64,000 nt of DNA from Ricinus communis (taxonomy: Eukaryota > Streptophyta > Magnoliopsida > Malpighiales > Euphorbiaceae): contig NC_063263.1 of the NCBI RefSeq assembly GCF_019578655.1, forward strand, positions 620,001-684,000, given 5' to 3'. Made by a program: the position numbers and the translations under genes. This document shows positions 24,577-34,114 of the stretch, in pieces. Position 1 is the first letter of the stretch. Every line of letters begins with the position of its first letter. The notes below the pieces were generated by a model. That model was not told the origin of the DNA and ran no database searches. It was given only the letters and a program-made list of their open reading frames with translations.

Positions 24577-24955
24577 TATTAAAAAGTTGGATGGTTTAGG
24601 TGGGGTAGAAGGAGTTTTGTCAAGTATTTCAAATCTGTTGGTAGATACCAACGAAGATTGTCCAGATCTTTTAGCCGCAAAATCGGCTGGAGATAATTTT
24701 TTCTTAATGGGAGTGTCCATAAGAACTAGCTTGATTTATTTCCCTGCAAAAATTCTCTTGTCAAAAAATCAGGCAAAGAATTTGAAAAACCTTTAATATA
24801 CTCAATATCAAAATCAAATATTCCTAAAAGTGCTTGCCATCTGGCAAAAACTTGTTTCGAAATAAAATTTTTAACATCTTTTTCCAAAATATTTTTTGCA
24901 GCACTACAATCAATACGTAGTAAAAAATGTTTTCCAACTAAATCATCTTCAAACC
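24577..24955 (-). pseudogene. Inverted viral segment: ORF2 start and RNase H end
   Basis: On the minus strand, 24955 to 24726 encodes the end of the viral RNase H region (DDLVGKHFLLRIDC, FDFDIEYIKGFSNSLPDFL). TAG is at 24726-24728 and the ORF2 start codon at 24718-24720. It matches 21190-21560 of copy 1 in reverse. It is joined head to head to plus-strand movement-protein sequence at about 24956. Confidence 0.85.
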
Positions 24956-24956
24956 A

Positions 24957-27900
24957 TTTGATTCTCGAATTATTTGATTCAAATATTTTAGACACTTTGA
25001 TTTTAACTGTTAAAACCAAAAATATGGATTTTGCTGAAAATTCTAGATCTATAGCTGCCATTTATAGGATCTATTATAAAGTAATGACAACAACTATAGA
25101 TCCTAGAGCAAGACATTCTTTAACAAGAAATGAAACGATTTTATTTGAAGCTAATCCTTTACATTCTAAAATACAAGTCCCCAAAAGACTAAAATGGAAT
25201 GAGTTGTCGCAAGCTGGAACTTGAGATTTACAAGAAATTAATAAGCCTCAATCTATAGAAAATAATTCTAGAGTTTCACAAATTTTAGAGCAATCAAATG
25301 GTTCTGTTCAAATAAGTTTTTCACCTACTTTTTTACCTTCATCTAGATTGTCTACTTTTGAAAATTCTAGACCTTCCACACACACAGCACGTTTTCCAAA
25401 TTCTAATACAAATTTACAAGGGGTTGATTTTGAAAATAGGATTCCTCAACCTTTTTGACTCATTAATATAGAACAAGATAAAAATTCCGATGAACTGTTT
25501 TGTCACCTTCTAGATCAACTATGGAAAATTTTTCAACTTTAAATATGATTTTTACACCTTTTGAAATAGATAAACCTTTTTTACGATCTGATTATTACCA
25601 TATAAGAAATCGTGAAAAATTTTTATGGTTTCAAAATCATTTTTCGAAAGGGGAGAGAGAGACTATTCAAGAAAAATTTTATGAATATTTAAATTCTACA
25701 TTAAGGTAAATGTTCCGTTTTTATCCTTTACAAATGATAGAGTTTCTAAAACTTGGAATACAACCGTAGGAAATAAACAAATTATTTATGTTCATCCACC
25801 TTTAGAAGAAGTTAAAATAAATGTTCATAACCAGGAAATAATTGCTTCACCCTTTAAAAGGATAAGTTCCGAGAATGATGACAAACTCCCTTTATTAAAA
25901 GATATTAGAAATGTTCAAAATCAAAATAATTATACAAATCAAATTCTTTTTACAATTGCTTCACAACTTGATAGGATAGAGACATCTAGCCTAAATAATC
26001 GTGCACCTAGGCCGGGTGGTATACCTATGAAACCTATTTTTCAACCCCATGAGATTCCCTGAACAACAATTAATTAAATTAAATGATAAAGATGATATTT
26101 TAAACCAAATAAATTTAAAATTAGCTAGTCCTTGAAAGATAAACCTTCAGTTAGTGTACTTAATTCCGATAATCCCCGAACAAAATGAAGTTAAAAATTT
26201 AGAGAGTCAATTTATTAACGATAAATTTGAAATAAATAAAATATACCATAATAGAGGTTTTGACAAACCTAGGACTAGACATTATTATCCTAGACCTACT
26301 CCTCCAGATGTCTTGTTTGAGGAAAGAGTTAGCTTTACTCAAGCAAAATATGATGGAGATTCTGTTTATGAATGGAACTTAGATGGTCCGTCTCAATATC
26401 GATTTTAAATATGTTACAAGAAATGACCATGCTTTGTGATTTGTAAATAATATCGATAAAAAAATAGCTCGGATGTTAATATCCGGCTTCACCGGGTCAA
26501 TTAAAAGGATGGTGGGATAATTACACCTCCTTAGAAGATAAATCAAGAATTTTAAATGCTAGGAAAATAGTTATAAAAACTGAAAATCAAACATCTATTC
26601 AAACTGAAGAAGAAGATGCTGTAGCAACTTTACTTTTTGCTATTACAAAATGTTTTGTTGGTGAACCTAATCAATATCAAATTCGATCTTCTGAAATTCT
26701 TTCAAATTTAACTTGCCCTAAACTTCAAGATTTTCGTTGGTACAAAGATGTCTTTTTAACAAAAGTTTTCTCTAGAACCGATTGTAACCATAGTTTTTGG
26801 AAAGAAAGATTTATTCTTTGGTTTACCTAAATTATTCGCTGAAAAGGTTAGAACAAGGATTAGAGATTTTTATGGAAATACTATTCCTTATGATACTTTA
26901 ACCTATGGAGAAATTATTAATTTTATTAATAATGAAGGCTTAGCTTTGTGTACTGATTTGAAATTAAAAGCTAAAATTAAAAATGAATTTTCACAATCTA
27001 AAAAAGAGTTAGGAGATTGTTTTCAATATGGCTATGAACGTATTCAAGCCCCTTCTTCAAAAACTAAAAAATATTTGAAAAGAAAATCTTCTAATAAAAA
27101 TTATAGAAAAAATACTCCGAATTTTTAAAAATCTTTTTCATCCAAAAATATTTCTCAAAATAAAAATAAAAATAAAAATAATAAAAAGAAAGGTCCTCCT
27201 GTCTGTTACAAATGTGGTCGTGTTGGTCATTTTAAATCCCAATGTAGGATGAAAGAAAAAATCAATAATTTAGACATTTCTGATAAACTTAAAGATCAAA
27301 TGCTTAATCTTTTACTATCTGATAGAGATCCTGAAAATTCTGATTTAAGTGATTTTGAAGAAAATGATTTAAATATTTTGAGTGATTCATCTTCTACAAA
27401 TACTGATTTTGAAACATGTGAAGGTCCTGGAATTTGTACAGGTCCTTGTTGTAATTCAACTTTAAATGTTTTAATAAAAGAAACCCTTTCTGATCTTTTT
27501 GAATTAGTTGATAAAATTAATGACCCTTCTGATAGAGAAAAATATTTTTTTGAAATTAAGAGATATTGTTTTACATAATGAAACCCAAAAAACTGATCCT
27601 ATTCCTTATAATTTAAAAGAAATTTTTCAAAGATTTGAACCAAAATCTTCTAAAAATTCTACACCTAATATTCAAGATTTACAAGAAGAAATTAAAAATA
27701 TAAAACAAGAAATTAATAATTTAAAAAATGAAAATTTAGATTTCAAAGAAAGAATTTTAAAATTGGAACTAAATAGGAAAAATAAAGATATTGCTGAGTC
27801 CTCTGAAAATACAAATGATTCTCATATTAATGAATTTTTAGCTCATATTACCAGAGTAAATTTTCATAAATGGTTTATTTTTGTTAGAATTCTTATAAAT

Positions 27901-29799
27901 GATTTTAAAATTGAGACAATTGCTTTAGTTGATTCGGAGCGGATCAAAGCGTATTCAAGAAGGAATTGTACCTACACAGTTTTTTGAAAAAACAACCGAA
28001 AAATTACATACTGCTGATGGTTCAAGAATGCAAATAAATTATAAGCTTTCTAAAGTTAAAATTTGTAATGACGGATTATGTTTTTACACTTCTTTTATTT
28101 TAATAAAAAATCTATCTGCTACTGTTATTCTTGGAACTCCGTTTTTAGCATTGCTTTATCCTTTTTCAGTAGACACTCACTGTATCAAAACTAGATTATT
28201 AGAAAAAGAAATTTGTTTTAAATTCATCTTCTCTGAGCAAGAAAAAGACATAAATGTTTTGAAGAAAAATTACGTTTTTAATGATCTTATTAGTCAAAAG
28301 AAAAAACAAATCGCTTTTTTAAACAAAGAAATTTTGTCTTTAAAGATTAAAGAAGAGTTAGACCTTGATGTGACAAAAGCCAAAATAAAAGATATTGAGA
28401 ATCTCTTTACTAAAGACTTATGTGCACCTGTCCCAAATACTTTTTGGAATAGGAAAAAACATGTGATTTCTTTACCTTATGTTAAAGATTTTTCTGAAAA
28501 TGACATACCAACAAAATCACATGCTATACACATGAACACGGAACTTGAAAATCATTGTAAGAAAGAAATAGATGAATTATTACAAAAGGGGTTAATTCGT
28601 AATTCTAGTTCTCCTTGGAGCTGCTCTGCTTTTTATGTTTTCAATGCAGCAGAAAGAGAACGGGGTGTACCTAGACTTGTCATAAATTATAAACCTTTAA
28701 ATAAAGTCTTAGAATGGATTAGATATCCTTTACCTAACAAAAGAGACTTGTTGAAAAAACTTTATGATTCAAAAATTTATTCCAAGTTTGACATGAAATC
28801 TGGTTTTTGGCAAATTCAAATTAATGAAAAAGATCGTTACAAAACTGGTTTTAATGTCCCTTTTGGTCATTATGAATGGAATGTCATACCATTTGGATTA
28901 AAAAATGCACCATCTGAATTCCAGAGAATTATGAATGACATTTTTCATGATCATCAATCATTTACCATTGTTTACATTGATGATGTGTTAGTCTTTTCAA
29001 ATTCATTAGCACAACATTTTTCTCATTTGCATAAGTTTTACAATATAATTAAGCAAAATGGTTTAGTAGTTTCTGCACCTAAAATGAAACTATGTCAAAC
29101 AAAATTAGATTTCTTGGACATGAAATTTTGAAAATAATGTTTCACCTATTTCAAGAGTTTTGGAATTTACTTCCAAATTTTCTAATGAAATTAAGGACAA
29201 AAATCAACTTCAAAGATTTTTGGGATGCCTTAATTATGTATCTAATTTCTTTAAGGATATTAGAATCCTCTGTAAACCTTTGTTCAATCGTCTTAGAAAA
29301 ATCCAAAACCCCTGGACCCATGAACACACTCGAGTCGTACAAACTATTAAACAGAAAATTCGTCATTTACCTTGTCTATCCATACCACATCCCAATGCCT
29401 TTCTCATAGTAGAAACAGATGCCTCTGATTTAGGTTTTAGAGGTATTCTCAAACAGAGGTTACCTGGTCAAAATACGAGTCTTTGGTTAGATTTCACTCT
29501 GGAGCATGGAATGAAACCCAATCTAAATACTCTACTATTAAAAAGGAGCTTTTATCAATTGTTTTGTGTATTACAAAATTTGAAGACGATTTAGTTGGAA
29601 AATATTTTTTACTACGTATTGATTGTAGCAAAATATTTTGGAAAAGATGTTAAAAATTTTATTTCGAAACAAGTTTTTGCCGGATGGCAAGCACTTTTAG
29701 GAATATTTGATTTTGATATTGAGTATATTAAAGGTTCTTCAAATTCTTTGCACTGATTTTTTGACAAGAGAATTTTTGCAGGGAAATAAATCAAACTAG
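24957..29799 (+). pseudogene. Caulimovirid ORF1 polyprotein, copy 2, truncated and broken
   Basis: Lacks the N-terminal half of the movement protein. Domains in order: rest of the 30K-type movement protein (24957-25225); linker (25500-26410); coat protein (about 26520-27060, with EEEDAVATLLFAITK near 26605); zinc knuckle CYKCGRVGHFKSQC (27204-27245), complete as C-X2-C-X4-H-X4-C; coiled-coil-like segment (27600-27790); protease region (27840-28100), where the frame changes close to ALVDS; RT (about 28400-29110), with Asp at the motif A position (28790-28792) and YIDD at 28973-28984; RNase H (29400-29790, ETDASDLGF). Frame breaks occur near 26090-26160, 26815, 27125, 27550, 27935, 29105 and 29475. 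Stop at 29797. Confidence 0.85.
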
Positions 29800-29804
29800 T
29801 TCTT

Positions 29805-30992
29805 ATGGGCACTCCCATTAAGAAAAATTATCTCCACCGTGATTTTGGTACAAAAGATCTGGACAATCTTCATTGGTATCTACCAACAGATTTGAAATAC
29901 TTGAAAAAACTCCTTCTACCCCACCTAAACCATCCAACTTTTTACAAGCTGTTACAAAACCGGGTTCTTCTAAAACCGAACCACCCAAATATTTCACAAA
30001 ACCTCAACACCAAATTGTAACTATTCTTGAAAGCGAAATATTCAATGGGAATTTGGAAAATCCCAATTACCAACAATTATTCCAACATATTTTTCCCTCT
30101 GGACAATTTTTCATTCCTGAAAGTTCGTACAAATTAAAAAAAATTTACGAACTTATCCTTTTGGACACTCACTCAATAGAAATTGAACATTCCTTTGATA
30201 AAGACGTTCCTGAAAAGATCTCCTATTCAAAATGCAGAATTTTGAAAGTCCTTACCCTAACCGACTGGAACCAAAATCCTTATACTACCAAAAAAATTTC
30301 TATTACCTTTACACCTCCTTGTTTCAATTATTTTGATTATAAAAAAAGCCTGGTACTATACTTTTTATCTTCGAAATTGGAACCATTCCTGGTTCTTTAT
30401 GTTTCACAAAACCAACTCAAAAACCTTTCCCAATTGGTTTTCTGATTGGTGGACCTATTTTGGACTATGCCCAGAAATTCTACCTACTAAAATTATGGAA
30501 GGATTTACTATCTTTAAAGAAAAATTATCCATTCTTAAACATGAAAAATTGATAATTTTTTCTGAAACTTTTAACCTACCTTGGATATTTTCTTGGCAAT
30601 TCAAGGTAAAACCCTATGAACCCTCTCCAAATGTAAATTCTATTGCCTGCTTAGTTCGAGAATATAGTGTCAAATGGGGGACAAACTGCAAAGACATTCA
30701 AGCTAATAAAGAAACTGTTTTGAAACATTTTGCGGGAAAAAATCCCATGATATCTGGCACAAGCCAATCTATGGGACAATTTAACTTTTTATCGGATAAA
30801 AGTAAAATTTTAGCAAAATTATCTGGAAATACAACAAAAAAGGAATTCAAAGCAGCCTTGGAACAAGCTTTGTCACAAGTCTCTAGAGATAGTGACAACG
30901 AGGACTCTGGAAGCACTAGTGGACCTAGCTTTACTCCTCAAAATGAAGATGATTGCTATGGACTCGATAATTATGACATTATTTTTTACTAA
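29805..30992 (+). pseudogene. Caulimovirid ORF2 of unknown function, copy 2
   Basis: ATG at 29805 follows the ORF1 stop by five bases, as in copy 1. The frame is broken early by small changes (29825-29870), is open from 29873 to 30445, and shifts again to 30333-30992. The C-terminal half is intact to TAA at 30990, with a conserved middle (FPNWFSDWWTYFGLCPE), a Lys/Gln-rich stretch and an acidic tail. No domain recognised. Because most of ORF2 can be read here, it is the better copy for comparisons. Confidence 0.7.
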
Positions 30993-31405
30993 ATGGACAA
31001 GGAATCTTTTTCTTTTCACAAGTGGAAGAAAATGGACAAAAGAAGATGATAAGGATGAACAAAGTAATGGACAAGAATAATGGACAAAACAAGAAGACAA
31101 AATAAGATGATAAGAATGGACAAAGTGGCGGACAAGAATCTTTTCTTTTTGACAAAGTAGTTTAATTATTTATCTTTTGTAATAATGTAACGGACTCAAG
31201 CTTGTTTGAAGTCCGAATAGTGTCCTACTTCTTATTATATATAGATGTAAATTAGATGAAGGGAAGCATCACTTGAATGCTTGAACTATCTTCCCTACTA
31301 TCTCTCTTTGTAAAATCTTCTTTATTCAAAAAAAGTTTAAATTATTTACTTACTTCTTCTCTTTTATCTTCTTCTATTATTAACTATTTCTCTATTATTC
31401 TGATC
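30993..31405 (+). other. Viral 3' intergenic region, end of copy 2
   Basis: Matches 22602-23020 with small deletions. The TATA position reads tatatata (31236-31243) and the polyadenylation site is mutated. Ends at gatccta, at almost the same genome position as copy 1, then TA array. Confidence 0.7.
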
Positions 31406-31879
31406 CTAATATATATAGTACCCGTTGGTTTAAGATTAATTATGAAAAAAGTGATTTGGTTTGAGTCCAGATTTTAATTTAGTTGATATATGCGTTGGTT
31501 TAAGATTAATTATGAAAAAAGTGCTTTGGTTTGAGTCCAGATTTTAATTTAATTGATATATGCATGTATATATACATATATATGTATATATACATATGTA
31601 TATGCGTTGGTTTGAGTCCAGATTTTAATTTAATTGATATATGCGTTGGTTTAAGATTAATTATGAAAAAAGTGCTTTGGTTTGAGTCCAGATTTTAATT
31701 TAATTGATATATGCATGTATATATACATATATATGTATATATACATATGTATATTATATATATATATATATATTATATATATGTATATATACATACATAT
31801 ATATATATACCTTGGTTTAAGATTAATTATGAAAAAGTGCTTTGGTTTGAGTCCGGATTTTAATTTAATTGATATATGC

Positions 31880-31910
<31 letters not shown>

Positions 31911-32078
31911 CATATGTATATATTATATATATATATTATATATATGTATATATATGTATATATACATACATATATGTTTATATACATACATATATTTATA
32001 TAGTACCCGTTGGTTTAAGATTAATTATGAAAAAAGTGCTTTGGTTTGAGTCCAGATTTTAATTTAATTGATATATGC

Positions 32079-32110
<32 letters not shown>

Positions 32111-32675
32111 ACATACATATATATATATAGTACCCGTTGGTTTAAGATTAATTATGAAAAAAGTGATTTGGTTTGAGTCCGGATTTTAATTTAATTGATA
32201 TATGCGTTGGTTTAAGATTAATTATGAAAAAAGTGCTTTGGTTTGAGTCCAGATTTTAATTTAATTGATATATGCATGTATATATTATATATATATGTAT
32301 ATATACATATGTATATATTATATACATATGTATATATACATATGTATATATTATATATATATATTATATATATGTATATATATGTATATATACATACATA
32401 TATGTATATATACATACATATATATATATAGTACCCGCTGGTTTAAGATTAATTATGAAAAAGTGCTTTGGTTTGAGTCCGGATTTTAATTTAATTGATA
32501 TATGCATATATATATATATATATATATATATAGATTAATTATGAAAAAGTGCTTTGGTTTGAGTCCGGATTTTAATTTAATTGATATATGCATGTATATA
32601 TACATATATATATATAGTACCCATTGGTTTAAGATTAATTATGAAAAAGTACTTTAGTTTGAGTCTAGATTTTAA

Positions 32676-32738
<63 letters not shown>

Positions 32739-32845
32739 CCATTGGTTTAAGATTAATTATGAAAAAGTGCTTTGGTTTGAGTCCGGATTTTAATTTAATT
32801 GAGTTAGTGAATAGTGAGGCTTACTACAGGGATTTGGTGGCTTAC

Positions 32846-32886
<41 letters not shown>

Positions 32887-33019
32887 CCGTTGGTTTAAGA
32901 TTAATTGTGAAAAAGTGCTTTGGTTTGAGTCCGGATTTCAATTTAATTGAGTTAGTGAATAGTCGCTTAATTTGCCTACCCATTCCCCGCGCCGGCCACA
33001 GCCCAGTTAGGTCATTACA
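31406..33019 (+). repeat. TA-rich array, segment 3, with about thirteen Cassandra-LTR monomers, ending in an LTR terminus
   Basis: Monomers begin near 31420, 31494, 31604, 31646, 31811, 32004, 32131, 32206, 32433, 32534, 32616, 32735 and 32883, many of them starting gtacccgttggtttaaga. They alternate with (TA)n runs of 30-200 bp. A sub-family with tccagatttt and gtgatttgg clusters at 31420-32280. The last two continue into gagttagtgaatagt, and the last one into the LTR end cattaca at 33013-33019. Confidence 0.85.
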
Positions 33020-33092
33020 AAGTTGGTATCAGAGCAGGACTCCTCTAGTAGATGTGTGGTTCGAGGACGAAGCAGGCAGAAGCTGGTGGGCA
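33020..33092 (+). other. Cassandra-like TRIM internal region with primer-binding site
   Basis: Between two LTR edges lie only 73 bp. tggtatcagagc (33024-33035) is the complement of the 3' end of initiator tRNA-Met, and a purine-rich stretch (gaggacgaagcaggcagaag) precedes the second LTR. No coding capacity, as in TRIM elements. Confidence 0.7.
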
Positions 33093-33225
33093 TGTGACAG
33101 CCTGGCCTAGAGAAGCGGTCTCCGAAGTTAAACGTGCTTGGTTCGGAGAAATTCCGGAGGACCTCTTGGGAAGTTCTCGAACCCGCCAGCGGACAAAACC
33201 GAATATATATATATATATATATATA
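33093..33225 (+). repeat. 3' LTR fragment of a Cassandra-like TRIM with 5S rRNA-derived sequence
   Basis: Starts TGTGACAGCC, a proper LTR start. From 33120 to about 33180 it follows plant 5S rRNA: ctccgaagttaaacgtgctt corresponds to the A-box part and acctcttgggaagttctcg to the C-box part. The middle is diverged. 5S sequence inside the LTR is the hallmark of Cassandra elements. The fragment enters (TA)n at 33204 and is lost at about 33225, just before the Mutator-like element. Whether pol III can still use it cannot be judged. Confidence 0.7.
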
Positions 33226-33275
33226 TACATACACGTGGGTAAATACTAGTTATTATAAATTAAAAGAAAAAGAAT

Positions 33276-33413
33276 CAGCCCCTAAACGATAGCCTAAGGC
33301 TCAAGTAAGCCCTTATTTCTTTTCCCATTGTATCCTTTTTCTACTAAAATAGTACATTGATGCCCTTCTATAATAGAGACATTAAACATAAGTCTATTTT
33401 GCATACGTAGTCT
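33276..33413 (+). repeat. Left terminal inverted repeat of the MULE
   Basis: Aligns over about 138 bp with the reverse complement of 46393-46540 with scattered mismatches and small gaps. Confidence 0.75.
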
Positions 33414-34114
33414 ATTTTGCTGACATGGGCAAACCCATTCTATAGAAGGGAAAAAAAGAGATATGAGGCGGTAATTTTAGCACTAAGTACTTAAGGTTTT
33501 TACAGAAGTGTAAATGGTTTTAAGGTAATAACTCGTTATGCCATTGAACGATCATTGACATGCATTAAAAGAAAACTCAAGTGAATTAGGGAATTACCGT
33601 ACACATGAAAAAAGTGAATAGAATTTTTGGAGGTTGAAAAGGTAAAGGTGAAAAGAGTGAAAAAGAAATGGTCCATTACCCCACATGCAACTTTGATTTC
33701 GAAAATAGGTAAGCAACTTTGTCGATTTGTGATAAATTATTGTTGATTTTGATTAAAATAAGTATTATGAAATTGAGATGTCCATTGGATGCAGGCATTA
33801 CTTAACTCGAATTTAGGGTTTGTACTAGCTTTTCTGGTTATTGAAAGTGCAATTATGTTGGGTTTTACATTTATTACAATGTATTATTTATTTGAGTAAG
33901 AACTGATATGGGTATTGTTAATTTGGATCTAACTAACTATTTTATTTTGTGTTTCTTGGGTTTTCTCTAGTACTGTAAGATTGTTTCATAATGGATATTG
34001 TTAATTTAGTGTTTTATTATAGGGGTAGATAGGTTTTTACACCTAGTCTAGCATATGTGGGGAGGGGAGTGAGACGATAGAGAAGTTTGATTAGATTTTC
34101 TATCATACCTTTAT
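33414..34114. other. MULE 5' non-coding region
   Basis: AT-rich, no coding signal recognised; lies between the left inverted repeat and the transposase start and probably holds its promoter and leader. Confidence 0.5.

Larger units (their letters stand above)
24577..31405 (+). mobile_element. Endogenous caulimovirid copy 2, with an inverted 5' segment
   Basis: Same virus family member as copy 1 and very similar to it base for base, but better preserved in the replication part. It begins with an inverted piece (24577-24955, minus strand) of the ORF1 end and ORF2 start. It then switches to the plus strand in the middle of the movement protein (24957) and runs to the 3' region end at about 31405. 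The leader, primer site and movement-protein start are missing. Bordered by TA-array monomers on both sides. Confidence 0.85.

Noticed and set aside
15041..33019. CRISPR-like spaced repeats
   Set aside because: The monomers are interspersed with TA microsatellite, not unique spacers, and this is eukaryotic nuclear DNA.
33120..33180. A functional 5S rRNA gene
   Set aside because: Only about half of a 5S rRNA is matched, the middle is diverged, and it sits at an LTR start next to a primer site, so a Cassandra-like origin fits better.
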